Under the pieces are notes generated by a model. That model saw only the letters and a list, made by a program, of their open reading frames with translations, ran no database searches and was not told the DNA's origin. Of a DNA stretch of 64,000 nt, positions 1 to 10,650 are shown piece by piece (the first letter of the stretch is position 1; each line of letters starts with the position of its first letter). The DNA lies in NCBI RefSeq assembly GCF_000252955.1, contig NC_014228.1, positions 3,938,701 through 4,002,700 on the forward strand, given 5' to 3'. Position numbers and translations under genes: made by a program. The stretch comes from Xenorhabdus nematophila ATCC 19061. Lineage in GTDB: Bacteria > Pseudomonadota > Gammaproteobacteria > Enterobacterales > Enterobacteriaceae.

Positions 1-567
1 GAATTACTTTCGGCACCAGATATTGATGAGTTGATAAATTGGCTGAGAAAGCAGCCGATGTTACAGACAGATGATGAATTAAAACTGGTCATGGCACACG
101 CAGGACTCACGCCACAATGGGATCTGGAAACCGCCAAAATGTGTGCCCGTGAAGTGGAAGCCATTCTTTGCAGTGACAGTTATCCTCTGTTCCTCAATGA
201 GATGTACGGAGATATGCCGAATAACTGGGCACCCGAATTATGTGGTCTTGCCCGGTTACGTTTCAGTACCAATGCATTGACACGGATGCGTTATTGTTTC
301 CCCAATGGTCAGTTGGATATGATCTGTAAGTCAAAACCCGAAAATGCCCCTGCCCCCCTTAAGCCCTGGTTTGAATTACCGCTCAACCTCCCTGAAAACT
401 ATTCGCTTGTATTTGGTCACTGGGCAGCACTGGAAGGTCAAGGAACGCCGGCTGGTATCTATGCTCTGGATACGGGCTGTTGTTGGGGAGAGAAATTGAC
501 GATGCTGCGTTGGGAAGATAAACAGTATTTCAGCCAAGATTCATTGTTCAAAAAAACACAGGATTAA
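1..567 (+). CDS. apaH: ApaH, symmetrical diadenosine tetraphosphatase (5' end missing)
   Basis: This is the C-terminal part of the symmetrical Ap4A hydrolase, a calcineurin-type metallophosphoesterase that cleaves Ap4A to two ADP in the cytoplasm. The frame is open from base 1, so the gene begins before the window; about 189 codons are visible. Near the end the VFGHW segment (a metal-binding histidine) and the ALDTGCCWG block, both typical of ApaH, can be seen. The next gene, folA, is convergent 47 bp downstream, the same apaH-folA neighbourhood as in E. coli. Any start inside the window (for example TTG at 31) is an artefact of truncation. Confidence 0.93.
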   Translation, partial: ELLSAPDIDELINWLRKQPMLQTDDELKLVMAHAGLTPQWDLETAKMCAREVEAILCSDSYPLFLNEMYGDMPNNWAPELCGLARLRFSTNALTRMRYCFPNGQLDMICKSKPENAPAPLKPWFELPLNLPENYSLVFGHWAALEGQGTPAGIYALDTGCCWGEKLTMLRWEDKQYFSQDSLFKKTQD

Positions 568-576
568 ATCAATGAC

Positions 577-602
577 AGCGGAGCGTATTTTGGCGCCCCG
601 CT
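577..602. terminator. Possible bidirectional terminator between apaH and folA
   Basis: An imperfect GC-rich hairpin (outer stem AGCGG/CCGCT) lies in the 47-bp gap between two convergent genes. There is no strong T-run, so the assignment rests mostly on position. Confidence 0.4.
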
Positions 603-614
603 CGTCGTATTTAA

Positions 615-1100
615 TTACTCTCGGCGTTCCAGAATTTCAAAGCAATACCCATGAGAGTTGTTTTCATCCGCATCATGATATTCGGTGAAAACTGAATTCC
701 ATTCATCAGGCTCATAATCAGGGAAATGCGTATCACCAATGACTTCTGCATCAATGTGAGTCAGATACATACGAGAGGCCAGAGGAATAAACTGCTCATA
801 GATTTTTCCGCCTCCCATGACCATGATTTCTTCAACATCACCGGCTGCGGCCAACGCTGCTTCGATAGAGTTTACCCAAGTGACCTGATCATCACTAGCA
901 GGTTGACTGCTGATCACAATATTCAGGCGTCCCGGCAGAGGGCGGCCTATCGATTCATATGTAACCCGCCCCATCACAACCGGCTTTCCGAGTGTATTGC
1001 GTTTAAACCAGGCTAAATCACCCGGCAGAGTCCACGGCATGGCATTTTCCATACCAATAACTCGATCCATAGCCATCGCAGCAATCAAGCTGATATTCAT
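615..1100 (-). CDS. folA: Dihydrofolate reductase (FolA)
   Basis: 161 residues, the normal chromosomal DHFR length. It reduces dihydrofolate to tetrahydrofolate with NADPH and is the trimethoprim target. The N-terminus [16 protein letters not shown], the active-site acid in LPGDLAWFK (Asp28, one position later than E. coli Asp27) and the NADPH-binding [17 protein letters not shown] stretch are all present. It is convergent with apaH. Nothing suggests loss of function. Confidence 0.97.
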   Translation of the reverse strand: MNISLIAAMAMDRVIGMENAMPWTLPGDLAWFKRNTLGKPVVMGRVTYESIGRPLPGRLNIVISSQPASDDQVTWVNSIEAALAAAGDVEEIMVMGGGKIYEQFIPLASRMYLTHIDAEVIGDTHFPDYEPDEWNSVFTEYHDADENNSHGYCFEILERRE

Positions 1101-1328
1101 TAAATCACCTTACAGGCAAGTAGTATGAAAATTTTGGACACTATACGGAAAGGGCCAGCCACAGTCGATAAGATTAACAATTTATTCAGAACAAATAGTT
1201 TCTTTACACATGAATTGTTAAACAGTCCATTATTTAACCATCTGTTATGTAACAGATGATCTCCTGAATAGCAGTTTCATCTCATCTGATTAGGCGATCG
1301 CTGCCACGCCATCCCAAAAAGTTATCAA

Positions 1329-2750
1329 TTAAAAGCCGGCAGGATTAACAACTAACTGCCCCGCAACCCCGCGATCGACCATTTCCAATATCTGGCTGTA
1401 GTACATAAAAGGGAAATGCGCATAAGAGGGTTGCATCATATTCACCAGTAACTCAGCCCGCTCATCAATCCAAACGGTATCCTTCCAGCCATAATCCTGT
1501 GGTTCAGGGCGATTGCCATTAAAACTGATGACTTTAAATCTTACCCCTTCAATATGGAAAGGCTGGGGAACCGATGTTGTGATTATCCAACGCTCCCATG
1601 CACCTTGCTGACTCGTTATGTCTATACGGCTTTCATTCAGTATCGAGCTATTAATGCCTTGAGAATAATCGCCCAGCGTAAGCTGACGGCTGCGGATAGA
1701 GGAGCTGATTTGCGGATTATCTCCCACAAGTTGATTCGGTAATTGATCCGTCACCAGAGGAAGCAAACCGCTGGCCTTCAATGTCAATACTGTGGTTGAC
1801 ACAAGTTTAGTCGAAGGCTCAAACAGCCCTTTCAGACGATCCATGACGCTTGCGGATTCTCCCGCGGTAATGCTCACATTCTCAACTTTCGACATATCAA
1901 CCAAGACTTCTCGGCGTTCTCCCGGTGCCAGTGGCAATTGCTGCACAGCAACAGGAGCAGGCAACAAGCCCTGATCCGTACCGATCATATAGAACGGACG
2001 CCCATCGCTGAGCTGCAATTGATACCGACGGGCATTAGAAGCATTCAGTAAACGCAGTCGAACCCAACCCCTCGCAACTTCCACAAAAGGATTTTCAACG
2101 CCATTAACAATCAGCGTATCCCCTAAAAAACCCTGATTAGCCGGAGGGTCATATTGTGGTACGCCAAAGTTATCTAATCGCTTATCCTGCAAAATGACAG
2201 GAAAATCATCGACGCCATAATGTTTAGGTAAGGGTAAACGGCGGCTATCCTCATCTTCCACCAGACACATACCAGCCAAACCCGCATAAACATGTTGTGC
2301 TGTCCGGTTCGGTGTATTGGCGTGATACCAGCAGGTTGCTGCCGGCTGATTGATTGGGATAACAGGCGACCAGCTTTCACCCGGTGACATCAAACGTGTC
2401 GAGCCTCCCATCAACGTTCCGGGAAGCAGCAATCCCCCCACTGTCATTGCAACATCTTCAGACAGTCGATTGCTATATATCAGTTTGACATCATCCCCTC
2501 GATGAACCCGAATAGTTGGCCCCAGATAATGCCCATTAATGCCCCAGACCTGAACCTTATTCTGACCATTAAACGACCATCTGGCTTTTTGTATGGCTAA
2601 AAATAGCGGTTGCCCGCCTCGGGATTCCAGTAAGGGAGGGAGTGGCAATTTCGTTGGTTGACTTTTGTTGGCTTGAACCGCAAAAGGGAGTGCCCCTAAA
2701 CACATTGCCAAACCAGATGCCTGAATAAACTGGCGCCGACTCAGTGACAT
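1329..2750 (-). CDS. ftsP: FtsP (SufI), Tat-exported cell division protein
   Basis: 473 residues with an N-terminal twin-arginine signal (SRRQF at residues 4-8, then a hydrophobic stretch ending VQA), followed by three cupredoxin-like domains of the multicopper oxidase fold. Where true oxidases have His-rich copper clusters, the sequence has WYHANTPNRTAQH, fitting the copper-free SufI/FtsP group. FtsP is periplasmic and stabilises the divisome under stress. It lies downstream of plsC on the same strand, as in E. coli. The region just upstream of its start carries an unusual 18-bp tandem repeat. Confidence 0.95.
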   Translation of the reverse strand: MSLSRRQFIQASGLAMCLGALPFAVQANKSQPTKLPLPPLLESRGGQPLFLAIQKARWSFNGQNKVQVWGINGHYLGPTIRVHRGDDVKLIYSNRLSEDVAMTVGGLLLPGTLMGGSTRLMSPGESWSPVIPINQPAATCWYHANTPNRTAQHVYAGLAGMCLVEDEDSRRLPLPKHYGVDDFPVILQDKRLDNFGVPQYDPPANQGFLGDTLIVNGVENPFVEVARGWVRLRLLNASNARRYQLQLSDGRPFYMIGTDQGLLPAPVAVQQLPLAPGERREVLVDMSKVENVSITAGESASVMDRLKGLFEPSTKLVSTTVLTLKASGLLPLVTDQLPNQLVGDNPQISSSIRSRQLTLGDYSQGINSSILNESRIDITSQQGAWERWIITTSVPQPFHIEGVRFKVISFNGNRPEPQDYGWKDTVWIDERAELLVNMMQPSYAHFPFMYYSQILEMVDRGVAGQLVVNPAGF

Positions 2751-2787
2751 ACTTTCTCCACAGCAGGAATAGTTTCCACAAAGGAAT

Positions 2788-2859
2788 GGTCTTCATGACA
2801 AAAATAGTCTTTACGACAAAAATAGTCTTCATGAAAAAAACAGTCTTCACGACAAAAAC
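2788..2859. repeat. Four tandem 18-bp repeats upstream of ftsP
   Basis: Four consecutive 18-bp units at 2788, 2806, 2824 and 2842 with consensus AGTCTTCAYGACAAAAAY. They sit in the 375-bp plsC-ftsP gap, 38 bp upstream of the ftsP start, so a plsC-ftsP transcript would carry them in the ftsP leader. The rest of the gap shows no gene I can support; the minus-strand frame reading through the repeats overlaps the ftsP start and looks fortuitous. Confidence 0.85.
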
Positions 2860-3125
2860 AGCAATCCACAATGATTGCTTATCTGAACGCAGACACGATG
2901 CAATGGCTGCGTCATTCAAATAACTACAGGGATGAATACTCCAATATTGTGGCTATCAGGATGTATTATTCTATCGATTGCGTTTAATAAAAACGGTAAT
3001 TTATTAAACGCAATCATATCGCGAATAGGAGGCAAATTCTAAAACTATCTTAAATTTATAGCCAGAATTCACCTAAAATGGAGGAAAATAGACTTGACGA
3101 TTTCAGTTGTTTTTTCGCCATTAAA

Positions 3126-3857
3126 TTACTTTCGCTTATTAAGTGCCTCAACCTCTTTATCCAACGCTTCAATTTTAGCTTGCATCATCTGCCGGCAATG
3201 TTCTGCCAGTTCACGCACTTGTTCTTTAGTGTATTTCGTCGTATCAATCGGGGGCAACATTTCAACAATAACAGCGCCATTGTTCCAGCGATTAAGTTTT
3301 ATTTTCTGATGCGTTGAAGAAACACAAACCGGAACGATAGGCACACCTGCGGCAATAGCAGCATGAAAAGCGCCGGTTTTAAATGGCAGTAAGCCACGAC
3401 CACGGCTGCGCGTGCCTTCCGGGAACATCCAGACTGAAATTTTGTGCTTTTTTATCTGATCAACCACTTGTGAAATAGTACCGTGCGCTTTTGTTCTATT
3501 TTCTCTGTCGATCAAAATATTGCCAGTCATCCAATAAAGCTGACCAAAAAAAGGAATAAATACGAGGCTTTTTTTGCCCACAGTAACGGTACGTGGCTGC
3601 ACAGCATTCGACATGGTTACCATGTCATAGTTATTTTGATGGTTGCCGACATAAATACTCGGCCCGAACTGCCGTGCTTCTGCCGGAATCCGTTCCAACA
3701 ATTTAATACCCAATATTTTATGCAACTTACCAAAGGCGTGGCCAAACGTCATAACATGGCGTGGATTACGTGGGCTGAATAAACAGTAGATACAGCCGAA
3801 GGTAACGATAAGGATAGTAAACAGAATAACAATAATGCCACGAACGATTGCTAACAT
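3126..3857 (-). CDS. plsC: 1-acyl-sn-glycerol-3-phosphate acyltransferase (PlsC)
   Basis: 243 residues. It transfers an acyl chain to lysophosphatidic acid to make phosphatidic acid at the inner membrane. An N-terminal membrane segment (about residues 5-28) is followed by the HX4D catalytic motif in GNHQNNYDM and the substrate-binding FPEGTRS motif, both intact. It lies between parC and ftsP as in E. coli and may be co-transcribed with ftsP. The last 20 residues are rich in Glu and Lys, a normal feature of the family. Confidence 0.96.
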   Translation of the reverse strand: MLAIVRGIIVILFTILIVTFGCIYCLFSPRNPRHVMTFGHAFGKLHKILGIKLLERIPAEARQFGPSIYVGNHQNNYDMVTMSNAVQPRTVTVGKKSLVFIPFFGQLYWMTGNILIDRENRTKAHGTISQVVDQIKKHKISVWMFPEGTRSRGRGLLPFKTGAFHAAIAAGVPIVPVCVSSTHQKIKLNRWNNGAVIVEMLPPIDTTKYTKEQVRELAEHCRQMMQAKIEALDKEVEALNKRK

Positions 3858-3986
3858 AGCTGCCTCTTGCAGAACAGGCCAGTATTACGCTGGCCCGCAG
3901 TTATAATTTGCTCCCTTCATTTTTCAAATTGCAGCTTTGTTGAGTACGCTGCAACCTGAAACCTGCGGGTATGTTATTGCCTCAAT

Positions 3987-6239
3987 TTATTGCCTGGGCA
4001 TGTCCACATCAACACGCTCGACGCGTTGTAATCCACGAGGCAGTGAGGTTCCCTTACGCCCTCTTTCAGCCCTGAATTTCTGTAAGTCTTCTGGACGAAG
4101 CTGTAGTTTACGTTTGCCGAAATAGAGTGTGATTGTGGATTGTGGCGATAATACCAGCAACCAACTCAGCGTATCTTCCCCAGATACTGCCTGTGCTGCC
4201 GGAATTGAAACAATTTTATTGCCCTTGCCTTTCGAAAGCTGCGGAAGATCAGAAACTGGGAACATCAACATGCGACCTGCTTTGGTAATCGCCAACAGCA
4301 TCTCATCCTGCTCATTGTTGATCTCCAGCGGCTCCATCACTTTGGCATTTTCAGGCAATGTAATCAAAGCCTTACCTGCACGATTCTTGGCGATCAGGTC
4401 ACTGAACGTACAGATAAAACCATAACCCGCATCTGAGGCCATCAGGAACTTCTGTTCTTCTTTCGCCATCAAGAGATGCTCAACCAATGCTCCGGCCGGC
4501 AACGCTAGTTTACCCGTCAACGGTTCCCCCTGCCCTCTGGCAGAAGGTAAATCCAAGGGGTCAACTGAGTAACTCCGTCCTGTCGTGTCAATGAAAACCA
4601 CAGGCTGGTTACTCTTGCCACGTACTGCACTGCGGAAACTATCACCGGATTTGTAATTCAGGCCAGCCGGATCAATTTCATGCCCTTTTGCACTGCGCAC
4701 CCAGCCCATTTCTGACATCACAACAGTAATAGGTTCAGACGGCAGGATGTCATGATCACTCATGGCTTTCGCTTCTATGCGCTCTTTCAATGGAGAACGG
4801 CGATCATCACCATAACTTTCTGCATCGGCAATAATCTCTTTTTTCAGCAACGTATTTAACTTACGTTCAGACCCCAGAATAGATTGAAGTTTGTCCCGCT
4901 CTTTTGACAACTCATCCTGCTCACCACGGATTTTAACTTCTTCCAGTTTCGCCAAGTGGCGCAATTTCAGTTCCAGTACAGCTTCTGCCTGCGTCTCAGT
5001 GAGACCGAAACGCTGCATCAGCACTGGCTTAGGTTCATCTTCATTGCGAATGAGATGAATCACTTCATCAATGTTAAGATAAGCCGCCAGCAAACCGTCC
5101 AAAATATGCAGGCGCTTAAGGACTTTTTCCAAACGGTGATTCAGGCGGTTGCGCACCGTTTCACGACGGTAAACCAGCCATTCACTCAAGATCTCAACTA
5201 AGCCTTTAACCGCCGGACGGTTATCCAGCCCGATCATGTTGAGGTTAACGCGATAGCTTCTTTCCAGATCCGTCGTCGCAAACAGGTGGTTCATCACTTG
5301 TTCGACATCCACACGGTTAGTGCGCGGCACAATCACTAAACGCGTTGGATTTTCGTGATCAGATTCATCACGCAGATCATCCACCATCGGCAACTTCTTC
5401 GCCCGCATCTGGCTGGCGATTTGCTCCAGAACCTTTGCACCGGATACCTGGTGTGGCAGAGCCGTAATAATGACATTGCCTTCTTCTTTCGACCATATCG
5501 CACGCATACGCACTGAACCGCGACCATTTTTATAGATCTTGCGGATATCGTCTTTTGGCGTGATGATCTCAGCTTCGGTTGGATAATCCGGCCCTTTGAT
5601 GTATTCCATCGCCTCATCAAGCGACAATTCAGGCTTATCCAGCATTGCAATCAGCGCACTTGCCACTTCACGGGCATTGTGCGGAGGAATATCCGTTGCC
5701 ATACCCACCGCAATACCCGTCGTGCCATTCAGCAGGATATTGGGCAGACGGGCGGGCAGCATTTTTGGCTCCTGCAAGGTACCATCAAAGTTTGGTACCC
5801 AATCGACGGTACCTTGTCCCAATTCACTCAGCAGCAGTTCAGCATATTTGGACAAACGGGATTCGGTATAACGCATGGCCGCAAAAGATTTCGGATCATC
5901 CGGTGCCCCCCAGTTACCCTGACCATCCACCAATGGATAACGGTATGAGAAAGGCTGTGCCATCAAAACCATAGCTTCATAACAGGCGCTGTCTCCGTGC
6001 GGATGGTATTTACCGAGCACGTCGCCCACTGTACGGGCAGATTTTTTAAATTTGGCGCTACTGCTCAACCCCAATTCCGACATCGCATAAACAATGCGGC
6101 GCTGCACTGGCTTTAAGCCATCACCGATAAAAGGCAACGCCCTGTCCATGATGACGTACATGGAATAATTTAAATAAGCGTTTTCAGTGAACGTGTGAAG
6201 CGGCTGACGCTCCACGCCATCGTGAGTTATCTCACTCAT
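3987..6239 (-). CDS. parC: DNA topoisomerase IV subunit A (ParC)
   Basis: 750 residues. This is the DNA-cleaving subunit of topoisomerase IV, which decatenates daughter chromosomes. The quinolone-resistance region reads [13 protein letters not shown], with the wild-type Ser and Glu (E. coli Ser80, Glu84). The catalytic Tyr is in [10 protein letters not shown]. The C-terminal half holds the beta-pinwheel repeats. It starts 39 bp after parE ends on the same strand, so the two subunits are probably co-transcribed; in E. coli they are separated by other genes. Confidence 0.98.
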   Translation of the reverse strand: MSEITHDGVERQPLHTFTENAYLNYSMYVIMDRALPFIGDGLKPVQRRIVYAMSELGLSSSAKFKKSARTVGDVLGKYHPHGDSACYEAMVLMAQPFSYRYPLVDGQGNWGAPDDPKSFAAMRYTESRLSKYAELLLSELGQGTVDWVPNFDGTLQEPKMLPARLPNILLNGTTGIAVGMATDIPPHNAREVASALIAMLDKPELSLDEAMEYIKGPDYPTEAEIITPKDDIRKIYKNGRGSVRMRAIWSKEEGNVIITALPHQVSGAKVLEQIASQMRAKKLPMVDDLRDESDHENPTRLVIVPRTNRVDVEQVMNHLFATTDLERSYRVNLNMIGLDNRPAVKGLVEILSEWLVYRRETVRNRLNHRLEKVLKRLHILDGLLAAYLNIDEVIHLIRNEDEPKPVLMQRFGLTETQAEAVLELKLRHLAKLEEVKIRGEQDELSKERDKLQSILGSERKLNTLLKKEIIADAESYGDDRRSPLKERIEAKAMSDHDILPSEPITVVMSEMGWVRSAKGHEIDPAGLNYKSGDSFRSAVRGKSNQPVVFIDTTGRSYSVDPLDLPSARGQGEPLTGKLALPAGALVEHLLMAKEEQKFLMASDAGYGFICTFSDLIAKNRAGKALITLPENAKVMEPLEINNEQDEMLLAITKAGRMLMFPVSDLPQLSKGKGNKIVSIPAAQAVSGEDTLSWLLVLSPQSTITLYFGKRKLQLRPEDLQKFRAERGRKGTSLPRGLQRVERVDVDMPRQ

Positions 6240-6278
6240 GTATTTATTTCCTCAGGATCCTTTGTTGACTACCGTGCA

Positions 6279-8174
6279 TTAAATTTCAATGTTGATGGAA
6301 TCACCTTTCTCTTGCAGCCAATTCCGGCGATCTTCCGACCGTTTTTTAGCCAGAAGCATATCCATGACTGAAAGTGTTTCCTGATAATTCTCATCGTCGA
6401 TAGTCAATTGCACTAAACGGCGAGTGTTGGGATCTAATGTGGTTTCACGCAACTGAATCGGGTTCATTTCACCCAATCCTTTAAAACGCTGGACATTCGG
6501 TTTACCCCGCTTGCGGCTCAAGCGATCCAGTATCGCGCTTTTTTCCCCTTCATCCAGTGCGTAATGCACTTCTTTGCCAAGGTCAATACGATACAATGGC
6601 GGCATTGCCATATAGACATGCCCGCGTTTTACCAATGTCGGGAAATGACGGACAAACAGGGCGCACAATAATGTTGCAATGTGCAGACCATCAGAATCAG
6701 CATCCGCCAGGATACAAATTTTACCGTAGCGAAGCTGGCTCAGATCATCACTGTCCGGATCGATACCAATTGCAACCGAGATATCATGGACTTCCTGCGA
6801 AGCCAGTACCTCATCAGAAGAGACTTCCCATGTATTCAGGATCTTTCCGCGCAATGGCATGATCGCCTGAAATTCACGGTCTCTGGCTTGCTTCGCTGAC
6901 CCCCCCGCGGAATCCCCTTCCACCAAAAACAGTTCAGTAATATTGAGGTCTTGCGCAGTACAGTCAGCCAATTTCCCCGGCAAAGCCGGGCCGTTAGTCA
7001 GCTTTTTACGTACCACTTTCTTCGCAGCACGCATTCTGCGCTGAGCACTGGCAATTGCCATCTCAGCGAGTTGTTCCGCATCCTGAGTGTGTTGGTTCAG
7101 CCACAGGCTGAAAGCATCTTTCACGACGCCGGAAACAAAAGCCGCAGACTGACGCGATGAAAGGCGTTCTTTCGTCTGCCCGGCAAATTGAGGGTCTTGC
7201 ATTTTGAGAGATAGCACGTAAGCACAGCGATCCCAGATATCATCAGCAGAAAGTTTGACGCCGCGCGGCAACAAGTTACGGAATTCGCAGAACTCACGCA
7301 TGGCATCCAACAGCCCCTGACGCAGGCCATTGACATGGGTTCCGCCTTGCACTGTCGGGATCAGGTTAACGTAGCTTTCCGCCAGCAATTCTCCACCTTC
7401 AGGCAACCAAAGCACCGCCCAGTCAGCCGCTTCAGTCTCCCCGCTGAATGTGCCGACAAAGGGGGACTGTGGCAGCGTTACCAGCCCATTGACGGCTTCC
7501 AACAGATAATCTGTCAGCCCATCGGCATAACACCATTTCTGCTCGGTACCATTCAATTTGTCCTTAAAGACAATTTCAACCCCCGGACACAATACCGCCT
7601 TGGCTTTCAACAAATGTGTCAAGCGAGTGACAGAAAAACGGGGAATATCGAAATAACTTTCATCTGGCCAGAAATGGACACTCGTTCCGGTGTTTCGCTT
7701 GCCACAACTGCCGATAACGTCCAGTTCCTGGACTTTTTCACCATTTTCAAAGGCGATTTGGTGGACTTGGCTATAACGGCGGACCGTAACTTCCACCCGT
7801 TTGGACAGGGCGTTGACCACAGAGATCCCAACGCCATGCAAGCCACCGGAAAATTGGTAATTTTTATTGGAAAATTTTCCTCCCGCATGCAGGCGGGTGA
7901 GGATCAATTCAACAGCAGACACTTTTTCTTCAGGATGGATATCAACCGGCATACCACGGCCATCATCTATCACTTCCAGAGACTGATCACTGTGAAGGAT
8001 CACTTCAATATGCTTTGCGTGACCAGCCAGAGCTTCGTCCACACTGTTATCGATCACTTCCTGTGCCAGATGGTTCGGGCGGGTCGTATCAGTATACATT
8101 CCGGGACGACGGCGAACTGGCTCCAGGCCACTGAGGACTTCAATGGCCTCTGCGTTGTAACTAGATTGAGTCAT
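6279..8174 (-). CDS. parE: DNA topoisomerase IV subunit B (ParE)
   Basis: 631 residues, typical length. It is the ATPase subunit of topoisomerase IV. GHKL ATPase motifs are visible (NSVDEALAGH, DDGRGMP, and the GGLHGVGISVVNALS lid), then the transducer, then the Toprim core with LVEGDSAGGSAKQARDR and the metal-binding DADSDG. It precedes parC in the same direction, with yqiA and cpdA upstream on the same strand (73 bp from yqiA), suggesting a nudF/cpdA-yqiA-parE-parC transcriptional block. Confidence 0.98.
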   Translation of the reverse strand: MTQSSYNAEAIEVLSGLEPVRRRPGMYTDTTRPNHLAQEVIDNSVDEALAGHAKHIEVILHSDQSLEVIDDGRGMPVDIHPEEKVSAVELILTRLHAGGKFSNKNYQFSGGLHGVGISVVNALSKRVEVTVRRYSQVHQIAFENGEKVQELDVIGSCGKRNTGTSVHFWPDESYFDIPRFSVTRLTHLLKAKAVLCPGVEIVFKDKLNGTEQKWCYADGLTDYLLEAVNGLVTLPQSPFVGTFSGETEAADWAVLWLPEGGELLAESYVNLIPTVQGGTHVNGLRQGLLDAMREFCEFRNLLPRGVKLSADDIWDRCAYVLSLKMQDPQFAGQTKERLSSRQSAAFVSGVVKDAFSLWLNQHTQDAEQLAEMAIASAQRRMRAAKKVVRKKLTNGPALPGKLADCTAQDLNITELFLVEGDSAGGSAKQARDREFQAIMPLRGKILNTWEVSSDEVLASQEVHDISVAIGIDPDSDDLSQLRYGKICILADADSDGLHIATLLCALFVRHFPTLVKRGHVYMAMPPLYRIDLGKEVHYALDEGEKSAILDRLSRKRGKPNVQRFKGLGEMNPIQLRETTLDPNTRRLVQLTIDDENYQETLSVMDMLLAKKRSEDRRNWLQEKGDSINIEI

Positions 8175-8247
8175 GTTGTAATTCTGTCGGTTGCTTCGTA
8201 ATTAGAGGGCCAATCAGTATTGATATACTGTTGATAATAACAGTCGC

Positions 8248-8856
8248 TTACCTATTTTTGGCAATTTTTTTACTCTTGCCACTGGTCAGCCCCAAGAAGT
8301 TGATGATTTGAGGGAAATAATATTCGAAGCCCACGAACGCATGATTCCCGCCAGATTCAACCGTCTGCCGGCATTGCATCAGATAAGCGACGGCTTGACG
8401 GTAATCGAGCACTTCATCCCCTGTTTGCTGCAATAACCAGATAAGATCAGGTGATTCCAGCGGGTCAATGTGCATCACTTTGAGATCATGTATATGGTCT
8501 TGCTTGAGAGTATACCGCTCTTCGGTATAAGGATTCACGTTTTCCCCCAGATAATTCTGAAGCAAATCGAACGGACGTACTGCAGGATTGACGACCACGG
8601 CAGGCAGGCCGAAGCACTGAGACAGCCAAATGGCCAGATAACCACCAAGGGAAGAACCCACCAGCCCGATATTTTCGCCAGCACGTCCCATGACCAGTTC
8701 TTCCAGTAAGATGGCGGTATCTTCAGGATAAGGAGGTAATTGCGGCACCAGCATATCGATTTCAGGATGATGCTGATGTAACCACGTTTTCAGCGCATTC
8801 GCTTTCGCAGATTTGGGCGAACTATTGAAACCATGCAGATAAAGTAACGTTGACAT
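8248..8856 (-). CDS. yqiA: YqiA, alpha/beta-hydrolase esterase
   Basis: 202 residues, an alpha/beta hydrolase of the YqiA esterase family. The nucleophile elbow is in [14 protein letters not shown], the oxyanion [10 protein letters not shown] segment is near the N-terminus, and a C-terminal GGNHAF holds the probable catalytic His. Its start overlaps the stop of cpdA by one base at 8856, so the two are translationally linked. The natural substrate is not known. Confidence 0.93.
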   Translation of the reverse strand: MSTLLYLHGFNSSPKSAKANALKTWLHQHHPEIDMLVPQLPPYPEDTAILLEELVMGRAGENIGLVGSSLGGYLAIWLSQCFGLPAVVVNPAVRPFDLLQNYLGENVNPYTEERYTLKQDHIHDLKVMHIDPLESPDLIWLLQQTGDEVLDYRQAVAYLMQCRQTVESGGNHAFVGFEYYFPQIINFLGLTSGKSKKIAKNR

Positions 8857-9695
8857 TAATACCCGTCCGAATCTAAATCCGGGCAGAACTCGTTACTCTT
8901 AAGCCTGTGAACCTGTGTTTGCAGTCTCGCTTCTTGCTTGCCAGTCACAGACAGTTCGAGATAACGCCACCCCGGAGCCTCTGTATCAAGCATAAAATTA
9001 GTACAATGTGGTTTAAATTGCACGCAAGTTGATGGTGTTGCCAAAACACGAATGCCATTCCACATATCATCAATCTCTTGGTGAATGTGCCCACACAAGA
9101 TCGCTTGTACCTGTGTCTGGCCTTTCAGAAATTCAGATAATTCAGGGGCATTACGCAAACTGTGCTGATCTAACCATGTGCACCCGGACGGTACAGGATG
9201 ATGATGAAGCATAACAATTGCCTGGCGTTCACTGTGCTCATCCAGACATTTTTTCATCCATTCAAGCTGATAATCCGTCAACTCACCATGAGGAACACCC
9301 TGCACCTGGCTGTCCAGCATAATCAATTGCCAATGCTGACCGATAAATATTTGCTTGGAGGGTGAAATTCCTGCGGCTGCCAACGTATCGACCATGGCGG
9401 GTTGATAATCGTGATTACCGGGTAACCAGACACAAGAGGCGGGTAAACGAGCCATTCCCTCAGCAAAATGCTGATAAGCCTCAATTGTCTGATCTTGTAC
9501 CAAATCCCCTGTTGCGACAATCAAATCAATATCAAGATTCTGCTCAAGGATCGTATCCAGTACGGCATGATAACTGTTGTAGGTATTGACGCCCAACAGT
9601 GAGTCGCCTTTATTGGCGAAAAGGTGCGTATCAGTGATTTGCAGTATTCTGGCTGTGGCGCCTTCTGCCACAGGTACTTCAAGCAGGCTTTCCAA
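8856..9695 (-). CDS. cpdA: 3',5'-cyclic-AMP phosphodiesterase (CpdA)
   Basis: 279 residues. It is a class III cAMP phosphodiesterase (Icc) that hydrolyses cAMP to AMP and so damps CRP signalling. All metallophosphoesterase motifs are present in order: [25 protein letters not shown] and GHIHQE. It lies between nudF and yqiA. In E. coli yqiB sits between nudF and cpdA; here the 97-bp gap is too small for it. Confidence 0.96.
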   Translation of the reverse strand: MESLLEVPVAEGATARILQITDTHLFANKGDSLLGVNTYNSYHAVLDTILEQNLDIDLIVATGDLVQDQTIEAYQHFAEGMARLPASCVWLPGNHDYQPAMVDTLAAAGISPSKQIFIGQHWQLIMLDSQVQGVPHGELTDYQLEWMKKCLDEHSERQAIVMLHHHPVPSGCTWLDQHSLRNAPELSEFLKGQTQVQAILCGHIHQEIDDMWNGIRVLATPSTCVQFKPHCTNFMLDTEAPGWRYLELSVTGKQEARLQTQVHRLKSNEFCPDLDSDGY

Positions 9696-9792
9696 ATGGT
9701 TTCCTTTTCCTGTCGATCATAAGGATTATTTTAACGCGTTCTCATACAAAAGATCTGCTGACTGGGGCACACTTCCCATTTCCCAAAGAAAA

Positions 9793-10434
9793 TTAGGAAT
9801 GATTAACCAACCACTCTTTTCTAAGTTTTTCATGGTGCAACGCCAGCCACTGTATTGCAATAACCGAAGCCGCATTATCGATAACTCCCTCTTCCACCCA
9901 TTGATAAGCCTGTTCACGGCTCACAACAAGAACGCGGATATCTTCATGTTCACCTTCCAGTCCATGAACCCCGGATGCGGTGGAAGCGTCAACTTCGCCG
10001 ACAAAAATATTCATGCGTTCTGTTGTACCACCGGGACTGGAAAGATAGCTCAATGCCGGCTGACAGCGCTTCACTTCAATACCGGCTTCTTCCACGGCCT
10101 CGCGACGGACCACCTGTTCAGCCTCTTCACCTGCTTCAATCATGCCGGCGATCACTTCCAACAACCACGGCGTATCACTGCTTTCAATCGCCGTGATGCG
10201 AATTTGTTCGATCAAAACCACTTCATCACGCACCGGATCATAAGGCAGCAGAACAGCAGCATGACCACGTTCAAACACCTCACGCCTGACGGTTTCACTC
10301 CAACCACCACGAAATAGACGGTGCTTGAATTGGTACTCCGTCATTTTGAAAAAACCACGATAGAGCGTTTTTTGAGAAATAAATTCAACATCTTGTTTCG
10401 TAAAAGTGTATGGAGATGCAAGTTCTTCATTCAT
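9793..10434 (-). CDS. nudF: ADP-ribose pyrophosphatase (NudF)
   Basis: 213 residues. It hydrolyses ADP-ribose to AMP and ribose 5-phosphate. A complete Nudix box runs from GMIEAGEEAE through RREAVEEAGIEV, with the expected Gly, Glu, Arg and paired Glu residues. It is divergent from tolC, with a shared 216-bp promoter region, as in E. coli. Confidence 0.96.
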   Translation of the reverse strand: MNEELASPYTFTKQDVEFISQKTLYRGFFKMTEYQFKHRLFRGGWSETVRREVFERGHAAVLLPYDPVRDEVVLIEQIRITAIESSDTPWLLEVIAGMIEAGEEAEQVVRREAVEEAGIEVKRCQPALSYLSSPGGTTERMNIFVGEVDASTASGVHGLEGEHEDIRVLVVSREQAYQWVEEGVIDNAASVIAIQWLALHHEKLRKEWLVNHS

Positions 10435-10650
10435 AAAAGCCCCTGATTATTTTTAAATTTCCTATTATTAAAATGTATTTTGCCGAATTGATCTAAATAA
10501 ATTAATTTCAATGATACAAACAAGCCGGAAAATGAGGCAATATGGCACAAACAGCCACCCTACCCTGCTGGCATTCTCTGCTAGAATCAGTGGTATTGGT
10601 TTTTATGCAGAGGCAACTTAAGCAAAATAGCTGCACAACAAGGAACGCAA

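Noticed and set aside
2569..2919. 116-codon minus-strand frame through the 18-bp repeats
   Set aside because: It overlaps ftsP in another frame; openness is due to the 18-bp periodicity.
7335..8201. 288-codon plus-strand frame opposite parE
   Set aside because: It is fully antisense to the conserved parE gene and has no family resemblance.
9586..10317. 243-codon plus-strand frame opposite nudF and the start of cpdA
   Set aside because: It spans two conserved minus-strand genes and resembles no protein.
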